Origin: DASTPP01 sp035762175
Lineage (GTDB): Bacteria; Myxococcota_A; Polyangia; Polyangiales; Polyangiaceae
NCBI GenBank assembly: GCA_035762175.1
Contig: DASTPP010000142.1
Span: 1 to 50,333, forward strand
Reading direction: 5' to 3'
DNA length: 50,333 nucleotides
In this document: positions 15,925 to 24,824 of the stretch, in pieces
Numbering within the stretch: the first letter of the stretch is position 1
How the letters are laid out: each line of letters starts with the position of its first letter
Program-made: the position numbers and the translations under genes
The notes under the pieces: model-generated
The model's database searches: none
The model's input: only the letters and a program-made list of their open reading frames with translations
Told to the model about the DNA's origin: nothing

Positions 15925-16734
15925 ATGGCCCGAGCCCCCGCGACCGCCGCCCCGACGTTCTTCGCCGAACACTTCCGCGCGCTCGGCACGCCCGCGCGCG
16001 CGGCCGCCGAGAAGGCCTACCTCAAGAGCCCCCTGCGCTTCCACGGCGTGACGGTGCCCGAAATCCGCCGGGCTTGCGCCGACTTCTGCCAGGAGCACCG
16101 GGGGCTCGACCGCGAGCGCCTGCGCGCCGAGGTCGACGCGCTGATGCAGACCGACTTTCACGATCTGCGCTCGGCCGCCATCGGCGTGCTCGAGCGCGCG
16201 CGCGCGCAGCTTACGGCCGACGATCTGACGTGGCTCGTCGGGCTCGTGCGCCACACGGGCAACTGGGCGCATGTCGACTGGCTGGCGACCAAGATCATCG
16301 GCCCCCTGGTCACCGGGCACCGGCGGGCGCCCGCGCTGCTGCGGGCCTGGGCGGCCGACCCAGACCTCTGGGTGCGCCGGACGGCGCTCATCGCCCAGCT
16401 CGACGCTCTCCGGAAGGGCGGCGGCGACTTCGACCTCTTCGCCTCCGTCGCGGTGCCGATGCTCGCCGAGCGCGAGTTCTTCGTCCGCAAGGCGATCGGC
16501 TGGGTGCTGCGCGACGTGTCGAAGCGACGCCCCGAGCTCGTCCGCGATTTCGTGCTCGAGCACGGCGCGCGGGCGTCGGCGCTCACCTTCCGCGAAGCGA
16601 CGAGGTGCCTGCCGCTCGCGATGCGCGCGGGGCTGCCGGGGCCGGCGCGTCAGGGCAAGGCGGTCGCCGCCTCGCCGGCGCCGGCGCGTGCGCCGGGCCG
16701 ACCGCCGAAGGGCCTGAAGCGCGAGGTCGGTTGA
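15925..16734 (+). CDS. AlkD-type DNA alkylation repair protein
   Basis: A 269-aa HEAT-like helical-repeat glycosylase of the AlkC/AlkD family, which removes bulky or positively charged N-alkyl purines. Marker residues of AlkD are present: Trp114 and Asp118 in TGNWAHVDWL and Trp149 and Arg151/152 in DPDLWVRRTALIAQL. The region FFVRKAIGWVLRDVSK is typical for the last repeats. It is monocistronic, with a start 28 bases after the GNAT gene stop, so the two could share a transcript. The C-terminal 40 residues are an Ala/Pro/Lys-rich tail. Confidence 0.9.
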   Translation: MARAPATAAPTFFAEHFRALGTPARAAAEKAYLKSPLRFHGVTVPEIRRACADFCQEHRGLDRERLRAEVDALMQTDFHDLRSAAIGVLERARAQLTADDLTWLVGLVRHTGNWAHVDWLATKIIGPLVTGHRRAPALLRAWAADPDLWVRRTALIAQLDALRKGGGDFDLFASVAVPMLAEREFFVRKAIGWVLRDVSKRRPELVRDFVLEHGARASALTFREATRCLPLAMRAGLPGPARQGKAVAASPAPARAPGRPPKGLKREVG

Positions 16735-16743
16735 GCAGACGCC

Positions 16744-16969
16744 TCATCGAGGCTCGCCGCGCAGACGCGACAGCAGCTCTTGGCGAACCTCGGCCCAGGG
16801 GCGCGAGGCCCCCTCGCCGGCCCGATCGGCGGCCAGCCGCTTCGCCACGACCTCGCGCTGCCAGTCTTCGGTCGGCACGTCTTCGGGGCGGGCAGCGATG
16901 CGGGCCCAAAGGGCTTCGACGTAATCGAGCTTCTCTTGCGGAGACAGTTCGTCGAACCCGGGGGGGCAT
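16744..16969 (-). pseudogene. Frameshifted addiction-module antitoxin (TIGR02574/PF09720-like)
   Basis: From 16959 the minus frame reads FDELSPQEKLDYVEALWARI, then PEDVPTEDWQREVVAKRLA and RPWAEVRQELLSRL. This is the full length of the small 'putative addiction module component' antitoxins. The only ATG in range (16967-16969) is out of frame by one base because of a run of seven C (16960-16966); six would join it. Without that change there is an in-frame TGA just upstream and no start. No RelE-type toxin gene lies on either side, so this is an orphan, either decayed or carrying a homopolymer sequencing error. Confidence 0.7.
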
Positions 16970-17024
16970 CACCGGCCGCGCCATGATGCGAGTCTAGCGC
17001 AGAGCGTGCCGTCGGACCCACTGG

Positions 17025-18371
17025 TCACCGCACGAGCGTCAGCCCCTCGACGGGGAGGGGGTACGAGATCGGCTCGGGGTCGCCCGCGCGGGTGGGGTTG
17101 CCGAGCTGGCCCGAGGCGTTCGAGCCCCAGCACTTGACGTGGCCGTCGGTGAGGCGCGCGCAGCTATGATCGTCACCGAGCGCGAGCTCGGCGACGTCGC
17201 GCAGGGGGGCTCCGTTCTGGTCTTTGACGGGCTCGGGGGCGTCGTCGAACCGGTCGCGTTCGAGCAGGGCGAGGCGCAAGGCGGGGGCCGAGGCGCCGTC
17301 GGCCGGGGCGGCGTCGCTCACCGGGGGCGGGCGCCGCTGCCAGCATTTGACGACCTTTTCGAGATCGCGCACGCAGTCGTGCGACGAGCCGCCGCTGTCG
17401 AGCTCGACGGCGTCGCTCAGCAGGCCGCCGTCGTCGCCATCGTACCGGTCGCCGACCGGGGTGGGGTAGGGGCCGTAGCCCTCGCCCCAGCACTTGACGC
17501 GGCCGCCGGCGAGGCGCGCGCAGCTCTTGTTGCCGCCGACCGAGATCTCTTCGACCCCCTCGAGCCCCTCGACGACGCTGGGCGAGGCGTCGTCGTCGCC
17601 TTCGATCTGGGGGCCGAGCTGGCCCGAGGCGTTCGAGCCCCAGCACTTGACGTGGCCGTCGGTGAGGCGCGCGCAGCTATGCTCGTCGCCGAGCGAGAGC
17701 TGAGCGACGTCGGTCAGATCGGCGTGCCCGGTCGCCTCGACCACGACGGGCGCGTAGGTCTGGCCGCCCTTCTCGACGGCGGCGCCCGCCTGTCCGCGCG
17801 CGTTCGAGCCCCAGCAGACGACGCGCCCGTGCCCGTCGGCGAGCAGCGCGCAGCTGTGGTTGCTGCCGAGGGCGATCGTGACGACGCCGGTCAGCCAGGC
17901 GCCGGTCTGGTCTTCGACGAAGAGGGGCACGGGCGAGTGATCGTTGGCGCCGCTCGGGGGCACGCCGAGCTGCCCGAACGCGTTCGAGCCCCAGCACTTG
18001 ACGCGGCCGTCGGTGAGGCGCGCGCAGCTGTGCTCGTCACCGAGCGCGAGCTCGGCGACGCCGGTCAGCGCGTCGCCCTCGCGCTCGCGAACGGAGGCCG
18101 GTACGTGCGCGCTCGCGCGGGCGCCGGCGCCCGAGGGGCGCCTGCCCCAACACTGGGCTTCGCCCCCGACGACCCAGGCGCAGGCGTAGGAGGCCCTCGC
18201 GGCGAGGCGCAGCGCGGGGCCCTCGGGCGTCGATCGCGGCTCGTCGAAGTCGCCGACGAGCTGGCAGCTCGCGAGGGCCGAGAGGCCGCCGAGGGCCGCC
18301 GCGAAGGCGCCGGCGCGCAGGGAGAGCGCTTCGCGTCGTCGGGCCTTGCTTGCAGGTGCCATGCGTCTCAT
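17025..18371 (-). CDS. RCC1-repeat lipoprotein
   Basis: A 448-aa protein whose start (18371) follows an excellent site (aaggagg). A lipoprotein signal ends in LASC near residue 36. The mature protein is made of seven or so RCC1-like repeats, with the hallmark GDEHSCARLTDG followed by VKCWGSNASGQLG, forming a predicted beta-propeller. The bacterial lipoprotein members of this family have no defined partner. It is the third gene of a minus-strand unit: kinase (21361-19397), TPR/PEGA protein (19389-18391) and this gene, with gaps of 7 and 19 bases. This suggests a surface sensor made with a membrane kinase. Repeats at the DNA level (for example ccccagcacttgacg) make it prone to recombination. 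Confidence 0.9.
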   Translation of the reverse strand: MRRMAPASKARRREALSLRAGAFAAALGGLSALASCQLVGDFDEPRSTPEGPALRLAARASYACAWVVGGEAQCWGRRPSGAGARASAHVPASVREREGDALTGVAELALGDEHSCARLTDGRVKCWGSNAFGQLGVPPSGANDHSPVPLFVEDQTGAWLTGVVTIALGSNHSCALLADGHGRVVCWGSNARGQAGAAVEKGGQTYAPVVVEATGHADLTDVAQLSLGDEHSCARLTDGHVKCWGSNASGQLGPQIEGDDDASPSVVEGLEGVEEISVGGNKSCARLAGGRVKCWGEGYGPYPTPVGDRYDGDDGGLLSDAVELDSGGSSHDCVRDLEKVVKCWQRRPPPVSDAAPADGASAPALRLALLERDRFDDAPEPVKDQNGAPLRDVAELALGDDHSCARLTDGHVKCWGSNASGQLGNPTRAGDPEPISYPLPVEGLTLVR

Positions 18372-18390
18372 GCCTCCCTCCTTCTGGCTC

Positions 18391-19389
18391 TCAGAATTGC
18401 CCCCGGAGCAGGAGCCCCCCCGGCCCCGGCGTGAGCGCCACCCGCGCGCGGCCCTCGGACGAGGAGCCGACCCGGGGCCGCGAGGGCGCGACGAAGAGCA
18501 GGTAGCCGCCCGCGACGAGCCCGAGCCCCATGCCGACGTTGGCCACCCAGGCCTGGGCGCTCGCCCGGTCGTAGAGCTCGCGGGCCTCGCGGTCGGCCTC
18601 GGGCGGGCTGCCGGGCGGGCAGCGTCCGTCGGGGCACTTGCTCTCGGCCTGGTGGTTGTTCACGAGCGCCATCACGCCGAAGGTCGCGCCCACGCCGAAG
18701 GCCGCGACGCCGAGCCCGCCGATGGCGTACTCGACGGCGGGCCGGCCGGGCGGGGGCGGGCTCGTCGGCCGCGGGGCGAGGGCGGGCACGACGACCGTCG
18801 TCTCGGCCCGCTCGGCGCCCACCAGCACGGACGCGCGAAAGGGCGTACGCCCCCGCGCCTCGGCCGTGATGGCATGAACGCCCGGGTCGACGGGCACGGG
18901 CACGTCGAGCTGTGTGACGTCGAGGGCCTCGCCGTCGCGCTTGATCGACAGGCCCGGCACGGGGGCCGCGAGGCGCACCGTCAGGCGCGAGAGGCGCGGC
19001 TCGATCAGGGCCGCCTCGCGCAGGCAGAAGTCTCGCTCGGCCTGGTTGCCGGGGTCGCGGTAGAGGCGCGCCGCGGCGAGGAGCTCGGCCCAGGCCGTGG
19101 CGAGCTTGCCCTCGCTCTGATGGCAATCGGCCAGGTTGAGCAGCGCTCCGGGCGAAGGCGCGAGCCGCTGGCTCTCGGCGAACTTGGCGCAGGCCTGCTC
19201 GCGCTTGCCCTCGGCGAGCAGGAGGCGCCCTTCTTGAAAACGCGCCTCGGCGTCGGCCGCCTGGTCGGCGCGCGCCGCCCGGGGGGCCACGCCGAGGGCG
19301 GCGCTCGCGACGAAGAGCGCCGCGCACCGGCGGGCGAAGGGCCGCGTACTCTGCGCGGTGTCGTGCCTGGGCGAGCGGAGCAGGGCCAT
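18391..19389 (-). CDS. TPR and PEGA-like envelope protein
   Basis: A 332-aa protein with an N-terminal signal (ARRCAALFVASAALGV). Residues 45-125 look like TPR helices (ARFQEGRLLLAEGKREQACAKFAES-type pattern, then LLNLADCHQ). Residues 130-190 are PEGA-like (VPGLSIKRDGEAL, PVDPGVHAITAEARG). Two hydrophobic segments follow (around residues 205-232 and 285-305), on either side of a Cys/Pro loop. This kinase-TPR-PEGA layout is common in Polyangiales. It is the second gene of the three-gene unit, starting 7 bases after the kinase stop. It probably sits in the envelope with a periplasmic repeat region. Confidence 0.82.
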   Translation of the reverse strand: MALLRSPRHDTAQSTRPFARRCAALFVASAALGVAPRAARADQAADAEARFQEGRLLLAEGKREQACAKFAESQRLAPSPGALLNLADCHQSEGKLATAWAELLAAARLYRDPGNQAERDFCLREAALIEPRLSRLTVRLAAPVPGLSIKRDGEALDVTQLDVPVPVDPGVHAITAEARGRTPFRASVLVGAERAETTVVVPALAPRPTSPPPPGRPAVEYAIGGLGVAAFGVGATFGVMALVNNHQAESKCPDGRCPPGSPPEADREARELYDRASAQAWVANVGMGLGLVAGGYLLFVAPSRPRVGSSSEGRARVALTPGPGGLLLRGQF

Positions 19390-19396
19390 CGCTCGG

Positions 19397-21361
19397 TCAC
19401 CCACCGTTCGAGGGCAGGGGGGGCACCCAGGTCGAGCCCCGAGGGTCTCGGGACGGGCCCGGGGCAACCGGCCGTGGCCCGGGCTCGGGCGCCCCGTCTC
19501 GTGCGTGCTCGGCGTTCGGCGCCTGCTCGGTCGGGGGGACATTGCCGGGCGCCTGCGGCGATCGGAGAGGCTGCCGCGGGGGCGCCGCCCTTCGCTCGCC
19601 GCCCTCGGCCGGCGCCGAGACGCGCAGCACGCCCGGGGGCAGCTCGGGCAGCGCCGAGATGCGCAGCGCGCCCGCGGGCGGCTCGGGCGACGCCGAGACG
19701 CGCACCACGTGCGGAGCCGGCTCAGCCGGCGCCGGGGTGCCCATCGCGCCCGGGGCCCGACGAGTCGTCGAGGCGCGCAGCTCGCTCGGGGCCGGCTCAG
19801 CAGCCGCCGAGGCGCGCAGCTCGCTCGGGGCCGGCTCAGCGGGTGACGAGACGCTCGGCACACCCGGACCCGGCTCGGACGGCGCTCGCCCGAGCGAGAA
19901 CAAGGGGTTCAGGGTCGCCTGGGCGCTGACCCCGGACGAAGGGGCCGACGCCGAAACGTCGCCCTCGTCTCTCGGCGTGCCTTCTCGCAGGGCGAGCAGG
20001 CCAACGACTGCGAACGCGACGGCGACGCTGGCCATCGCCCCGCCGCGCCAGACCAACGCCCCGGCCGAGGCGCCCTGCGGGAGAAGCCGTGCAGGCGAAG
20101 ACGCCCCGGCCGAGGCGCCCTGCGGGAGAAGCCGTGCAGGCGAAGATGCCCCGGCCGAAGCGCCCTGCGGGAGAGGCCGTGCAGGCGAAGACGCCCCGGC
20201 CGAGGCGCCGCGCGGGCCAGCGAGATCGGGGGAAGAGATTTGCGAGGCGCTCGCCGAGGCCTCGCCTGCCGTCGGCTCGGGCGAGGACGCCGGGGGCGTG
20301 CCCAGGAGGGCCGACCCGAGCAGGCTCGTGGCCTCGAGCGGGTCGACGGACGACTCTTCGGGCAGCGTGGCCTCGGCCGGCGCCTGCGCCTTCGGCGCGC
20401 TCTCGAGCACGAGGGCGATCGTGCGGGCGAGCTGCGAGGGGGCCGCCACAATGGCCGCTTCGGTGAGGACGCCGCCCGCGACGAAGATCTCGGTCAGGGC
20501 CTCGACCGCCGCGCCCGCCGAGGCGAAGCGCGCGCTCGGCTCGCGCTCGAGGCAACGCAGGAACCACCCGTCGAAGCCGGCGGGCCAGGGGGCGGGCAGC
20601 CCGAGGGCCCGGGCGCGCTCGGTCGGCGGCTCGAGCGGCTGCAGCAAGATCTCGTTCAGCAGCGGCGTGAACTCGGGCACGTTCCGGGTGTTCGAGCGCC
20701 AGTAGGCGCGGCCCGCGAGCAGGTAAAACGCGATGAGGCCGAAGGCCCAGACGTCGAGCTGCGGGGTGAGCGGCCCCTGCGCGAATTGCTCGCAAGCCAT
20801 GAAGGCCGGGGTGCCCTTGATCTCGTGGCTCGAGGCCTGGCCCCCAGACAGCACCTTGGCGAGGCCGAAGTCGAGCACCTTGACGACGGCGTCGCCCCCC
20901 TCGCGCAGGGCGACGAAGACGTTCTCGGGCTTCAGATCGCGGTGCACGATGGGCGCCGGCCGCCCCTCGCGGTCGACGTGGCCGTGCGCCTTGTCGAGCG
21001 CCCGGGCCGCCTGGCGCAAGACGGCGAGCGCTTCGGCCGGCTCGAGCGGGCCCGCCTCTTCGACCAGGGCCCGGAGGGTGGCGCCGCGCAGGAGCTCCAT
21101 CACGAAGAAGGGCACGCCCGACTCGTCGACGCCGGCGTCGAGCACGCGCACGACGTGCTCGCTCTCGATGCGGGCGCTCAGGCGCGCCTCGAGCTCGAAG
21201 CTGCGGGCCGCGCTCTTCGACCCGAGCACGTGCGGCCAGAGCACCTTGAGCGCCACCTGCGCCTCGGTCGCCGCGTGCTCGGCGACGAAGACGACGCCCA
21301 TGCCCCCTTGCGCGAGGCGCCGCAGGATTCGATAGCGGCCGGCAAAGAGCTGTCCGCTCAT
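19397..21361 (-). CDS. Transmembrane Hanks-type Ser/Thr kinase
   Basis: A 654-aa kinase starting at MSGQLFAGRYRIL. Glycine loop AQGGMGVVF, Lys39 in VALKVL, HRDLKPEN (Asp142) and DFG (Asp164) are all present, so it should be active. The activation segment ends TPAFMACEQF, with Cys where the usual APE has Pro. After the kinase domain (to about residue 300) come an Ala/Ser/Pro-rich linker with four 15-residue repeats, one membrane segment (MASVAVAFAVVGLLAL) and a long Pro/Ala-rich outer region. It heads the operon with the TPR/PEGA and RCC1 genes, and the HipA-like gene lies 139 bases upstream on the same strand. Confidence 0.92.
   Translation of the reverse strand: MSGQLFAGRYRILRRLAQGGMGVVFVAEHAATEAQVALKVLWPHVLGSKSAARSFELEARLSARIESEHVVRVLDAGVDESGVPFFVMELLRGATLRALVEEAGPLEPAEALAVLRQAARALDKAHGHVDREGRPAPIVHRDLKPENVFVALREGGDAVVKVLDFGLAKVLSGGQASSHEIKGTPAFMACEQFAQGPLTPQLDVWAFGLIAFYLLAGRAYWRSNTRNVPEFTPLLNEILLQPLEPPTERARALGLPAPWPAGFDGWFLRCLEREPSARFASAGAAVEALTEIFVAGGVLTEAAIVAAPSQLARTIALVLESAPKAQAPAEATLPEESSVDPLEATSLLGSALLGTPPASSPEPTAGEASASASQISSPDLAGPRGASAGASSPARPLPQGASAGASSPARLLPQGASAGASSPARLLPQGASAGALVWRGGAMASVAVAFAVVGLLALREGTPRDEGDVSASAPSSGVSAQATLNPLFSLGRAPSEPGPGVPSVSSPAEPAPSELRASAAAEPAPSELRASTTRRAPGAMGTPAPAEPAPHVVRVSASPEPPAGALRISALPELPPGVLRVSAPAEGGERRAAPPRQPLRSPQAPGNVPPTEQAPNAEHARDGAPEPGPRPVAPGPSRDPRGSTWVPPLPSNGG
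20058..20212. repeat. 45-bp tandem repeats inside the kinase gene
   Basis: Units begin at 20058, 20103, 20148 and 20193 with gccccggccgaggcgcc. In frame they give a 15-residue Ala/Ser/Gly/Pro repeat (ASAGASSPARLLPQG) just before the membrane segment. They probably set the length of the cytoplasmic linker. Confidence 0.85.
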
Positions 21362-21500
21362 GGAGCCAAATACGAACGTTACCCGAGGTCTGCACCCCGG
21401 CCAGAGGTGCCTCGGCAAGCATGAAGAAAACCCCAGGGGGTCAATTTTACCCCACCCGAGGGTCGGCCCAGTCGAGGGCCGAGGTAGGGGTTGGGCGGGC

Positions 21501-22256
21501 TCAGGGGCCGCCGTAGCGCTCGTCCAGGGCGCGCAGGCGCTTCCACAGGTAGGCGACGTAGGCGGCGCGCTGGCGGGCCTCGGTCGCGAAGGCGGCCGGC
21601 TCGAGCCACTCGGGCGGCAGCGACGCGGCGGCCGCCTCGAGGGCCTGGCGCGACAAGAGCGGCCGCAGGGCGGGGTGCCAGCGCCCGAGCTCGCCCGCGC
21701 GGCGCTCGAAGATGTGGCCGGTGGGCGCCCCGAGCTCGCGGGCGGGGCCTTGCTCGGTCAGCGCCCAATCGTGGTGAAAGGGCAGCGACGCCGCATAATC
21801 GATGGGTACGAGCGAGGCGCCCCAGCGCAAGACGTTGGGGTTGCTCGCGCGCCGGTCGGGGTTCTCGAGCAAGACGTCGAGCCAGAGCAGGGGCAGGGCG
21901 AAGTCGTCGGGCGCGGCGGCGAGGTCGGCGGGGCTCGCCGGCCGCGCGCCCGCGAGCTCGCGCAAGCCGAGGCAGGTGCCGGCGCCCCGCTCGATGTCTT
22001 CGCGCAGCTCGGACTCGGCGATGGGGGCCGCGAGCGAGGGGTCGAGCTCTACGGCGGCGAGCTCGGCGGTCGGCAAGCCGAGCGTGGCGGCGAGCGCGTG
22101 GCCGAGCCACTCGGCGGCGAGGGCGCGCGGGCCCTCGGGGCCGTGCACGAGCTTGACGATGAAGCGGCCCCCCTCGGTGTCGACGAGGAGCGGGCGCGAG
22201 CTGCCGCCGGGCAGCGAGCCGACGACGCGCCTCGCGCGGAACCTCAAGAGTGTCAC
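21501..22256 (-). CDS. HipA-like kinase-domain protein
   Basis: A 251-aa protein related to the short HipA-like kinase proteins (HipA_2 type). The ATP-site Lys is Lys35 in RFIVKL. The catalytic and metal-binding part is WLDVLLENPDRRASNPNVL, with Asp134, Asn139 and then the VPIDYAASL motif (Asp153). These proteins are much shorter than toxin HipA, lack its N-terminal lobe domain and are not paired with a HipB antitoxin; none is present here. Substrate and role are unknown. It may be cotranscribed with the Ser/Thr kinase downstream. Confidence 0.75.
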   Translation of the reverse strand: MTLLRFRARRVVGSLPGGSSRPLLVDTEGGRFIVKLVHGPEGPRALAAEWLGHALAATLGLPTAELAAVELDPSLAAPIAESELREDIERGAGTCLGLRELAGARPASPADLAAAPDDFALPLLWLDVLLENPDRRASNPNVLRWGASLVPIDYAASLPFHHDWALTEQGPARELGAPTGHIFERRAGELGRWHPALRPLLSRQALEAAAASLPPEWLEPAAFATEARQRAAYVAYLWKRLRALDERYGGP

Positions 22257-22371
22257 CGGGCGGCACGATTACCACCGCCCGGGCGCGGCGTCTGCGCGGT
22301 CCCGCCGAAGGTCGCGCCCGGCGGTGCCGTTTCGGCGCCCGCCCCGTCCGATCTTGAGTAAGACGAGGGCG

Positions 22372-22701
22372 ATGCACGCAGACCACCAGGTTTTTCTCGA
22401 CGCCATCGCCGCCAAGCGCCGCCTCTCGGTGCGCTTCTTCAACCGGAAGCTCGGGCGCGAGATGGTGCGAATCTGCGCGCCCCTCGACTACGGCCCGCTG
22501 CGCGGCGCGTCCGACGCGGCCCCCCGGTACCAGTTTTGGGACCTCGAAGGCCGACGCAAGCCGCTCAACCTCCCCGTGCTCGCGGCCGACCTCGTCTCGA
22601 TGACCCCGCTCGACGAGACGTTCGAGCCTGCCACGATCATCACCTGGGCGTTCAAGCCCAAGGCCTGGCACATTCCGCGTGATTGGGCCGAGTTCAGCTG
22701 A
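22372..22701 (+). CDS. Small WYL-like conserved protein
   Basis: A 109-aa protein beginning MHADHQVFLDAIAAKRRLSV, with the start after GAGGG. The pattern of an N-terminal helix, a basic strand (VRFFNRK), the RICAPLDYGP motif, YQFWDLEGRRKPLNLPV, and a closing ITWAFKPKAWHIPRDWAEF resembles a short WYL-type fold that is widespread as a stand-alone conserved protein. WYL domains usually bind nucleotides or DNA ends and regulate. No DNA-binding domain is attached. A 40-base piece of this gene (22561-22600) recurs at 31331-31370. Confidence 0.7.
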   Translation: MHADHQVFLDAIAAKRRLSVRFFNRKLGREMVRICAPLDYGPLRGASDAAPRYQFWDLEGRRKPLNLPVLAADLVSMTPLDETFEPATIITWAFKPKAWHIPRDWAEFS

Positions 22702-23111
22702 AGCGCGCCCCCACCACGGGCCTCGAACGTCCCCGCAAACGGAGCCCGGCCTCATCGCGGGGCGGGCGCCGATTCGGGGGGGGCGACGACGCGCTCGCGC
22801 AAGGCCCTCGGATAGCCGCGCCCGACGCCGGAGCGGTCGGCAGTGCGAAGGGCATGGCGGCGTTGGCGGGCCTCGGCGTCGAACCTGGGCGAACCTCCTG
22901 CGCGCTCGGGGGCGCGCGCTCGGCAGGCTCGCCCCCGGCGGCGAGCCCGTCAGGACGGGGTACATGAGCTCGGGCGCTCGAACGCGCTGAGGTGGCAGGG
23001 CCCGAGGTGGTCGAGCGGCTTCGGACGACCCGAGGTGACGAGTTGCGGTGCCTCGTGCGCTTGGCATAGAAAGCTTGGCAAAGTTGTATCGGTTTCCAGT
23101 GACAACGGAGC
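22702..23111. other. Gene-free stretch
   Basis: I find no convincing gene. The first half is ordinary GC-rich DNA without repeats. From about 23040 the base composition shifts toward A+T, which marks the left edge of the TIR-containing patch. Confidence 0.5.
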
Positions 23112-23366
23112 TTGGCCGACACGAGCACCCTCCGCCTCACCTTCTCCGGGCCCCCCCCTCGCACGCTGCACCCCATCGATACCCTGACCCTCGAAGTATT
23201 CGTAAAGAGTCGAGGCCCTGCTTTGGTAGTTTGCAGCGCGCGGTCCAGTGATAGCGGAACGTGCGCCCGACATAGTTACCATGGCCTGCCTCGCCCATGG
23301 CTTCCGTTCGCGCGGCCCCTAACCGACGCCCTGCTGGTTTACCTAGCCCCCCATCCTTGCAGTTGA
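23112..23366 (+). CDS. Possible 84-codon ORF before the TIR gene
   Basis: A TTG at 23112 follows cggag and opens a frame starting (M)ADTSTLRLTFSGPP, with IDTLTLEVFVKSR further on. These strand-like sequences are of higher quality than the rest of the frame, which ends in Pro-rich sequence. It ends 33 bases before the TIR gene. It could be a small partner or chance; I do not recognise it. Confidence 0.2.
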   Translation: MADTSTLRLTFSGPPPRTLHPIDTLTLEVFVKSRGPALVVCSARSSDSGTCARHSYHGLPRPWLPFARPLTDALLVYLAPHPCS

Positions 23367-23399
23367 CGAGGGAGAGTACCAGAGTCGTACCTGCGCAGC

Positions 23400-24395
23400 A
23401 TGGAGCCCGATCTCAAGAAAAACGCTTGCGCCATCGAGCCCTTCCGTATTTTCGTTTGCCATGCGCCGGAAGACGAAGAGAGCTTGCTCGAGTTCAAGAA
23501 GCACCTCGCGCCGACGTGCAGGCAAGGTCGGGTCGAGCTCTGGAGCTACCTCGACGTCAATTTTTTTCGAGAACCGTGCGGAGCAGATTGAGCGGGCGCT
23601 CGAAAACGCTGACATTACCTGTTCTTCGTTAGCTGTGACTTTGCTGCCCGTGAAGAATGCAGAAAACAAGAGGCCCGAGCGCTGGAGCGCCACGCCGCGG
23701 AGGCGGCCGTTGTCATTCCGGTGCTCGTCCGGCCCTTTGATGTTACCGACACGAACTTCGCGCACCTGTGCCACGCCCCCCGCGGAAGGGGGCCCATCGC
23801 CACGTGGCCCGACCGCGACGAGGCTTGGGGCAGCGTCGTTCAGATCGTTCGAGCCACCATCAAGCAGCTCGAGTCTCGGCGATCTGTTGGCACCGCCCCT
23901 GCTTCGGTCGGCAAGCCTTCCGAGAGGCGTAGCACAGCCGGCGACGTGGCCGTCGGCCGTCCTGGCGCTACCGAGACGGCTTCCGGGTCGACGCGCGGCG
24001 TCGAGCGCAAGATCTTGGCGCCGAGCCCCACGCGCAGCGTCGAAGAGATCCCGCCGTTTGAATCCGGCAATCAACCGCGAACAATCGCAAGCGCCGGCTC
24101 TCCTCGAGACGAGCCGGCTCGTGGCGACGCTGAAGCGGAGGGTCGAGAGGCCCATGCTCATGGTAGGGGGTACCTGAGCGTCTATGACGAGGGGGCGCCG
24201 GCCGGCCAGAGCAAGAGCGTCCCGGCACCAGCCAACAACGCGAGCAATGCTGCCGCGCAAGGCAAGGCGACCGGTCAGCCCTCGAAGGGCCTGCCCCCTC
24301 GATCGACGGCGAGTGGGGGGGGACGCATACCCGCAAGAACGCCGGTGGCAAGCCCCAAATCGCCGACGACCACCTTCAGCCCCGACGCGCCCTGA
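23400..24395 (+). pseudogene. TIR-domain protein gene with two compensating frameshifts
   Basis: The ATG frame reads FRIFVCHAPEDEESLLEFKK and GRVELWSYLDVNFF, a TIR-domain start. It breaks at a run of seven T (23561-23567), where the next frame continues FFENRAEQIERALENADI, and returns to the first frame near 23619 with LFFVSCDFAAREECRKQEA, VVIPVLVRPFDV and DEAWGSVVQIVRATIKQLE. Losing one T and gaining one C near 23618 would give a single 331-codon frame, which is the evidence that these are indels in one gene. As written, a TGA at 23589 stops translation after 63 codons. The joined C-terminal 190 residues are Ser/Pro/Ala-rich without a clear domain. TIR domains often cleave NAD+ in defence; the effector partner is not evident. 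Confidence 0.75.
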
Positions 24396-24464
24396 AATTG
24401 ACCACCAAGCCGCTTGGCGATTGAGCTTACTTCGAGTCGAGCGCTCCTTTGGGCAGAAACGATG

Positions 24465-24824
24465 CTACCAGCAGGCAGGGTCAGACGTCGCGGTCCATTC
24501 GAAGTCGAGGCGTCGAATGCAGCAGCCATTAAGAGGAGCCGTCCATTCGTAGTTAGACCTGTAAGCCTCACAATGGACCGCATCAGGGATCGTTTTCTTT
24601 TGGCCCTGTTCGCTGTTACGAATTTCGACATTCGGTAGCTTATGGCCTTTGTTGTCGTAGCAGCGCAGAGAGATGGCCGTGTCGTTGTTGTCGAAACAGC
24701 CGCCGCTAACCTTCCGCATGGTGACTTTGGCCTCTGATTTATAAGATTGACCACCTGCGATTCCGAAGCTGGCGCTCCAACTGTCGTCTGTCCTCGCCCT
24801 GCCCCGTCCTGACGCGGTAGCCAC
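24465..24824 (-). CDS. Small Cys-containing protein of lower GC, unknown
   Basis: A frame of 119 codons with a GTG at 24824. The body reads ASFGIAGGQSYKSEAKVTM, GGCFDNNDTAISLRCYDNKG, HCEAYRSNYEWTAPLNGC and C-R-RLDFEWTA, with six Cys in a beta-rich pattern that suggests disulfides and secretion. No signal peptide is visible from this start, so the real start may be elsewhere or the gene may be cut. Base composition is near 50% GC (29 of 60 in 24601-24660), far below its neighbours, which indicates foreign origin. It faces the TIR gene tail to tail. Confidence 0.5.
   Translation of the reverse strand: MATASGRGRARTDDSWSASFGIAGGQSYKSEAKVTMRKVSGGCFDNNDTAISLRCYDNKGHKLPNVEIRNSEQGQKKTIPDAVHCEAYRSNYEWTAPLNGCCIRRLDFEWTATSDPACW

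Noticed and set aside
23561..23567. Programmed frameshift at the T7 run in the TIR gene
   Set aside because: A second, opposite shift is needed about 50 bases later without a slippery site, so paired indels or read errors are more likely.
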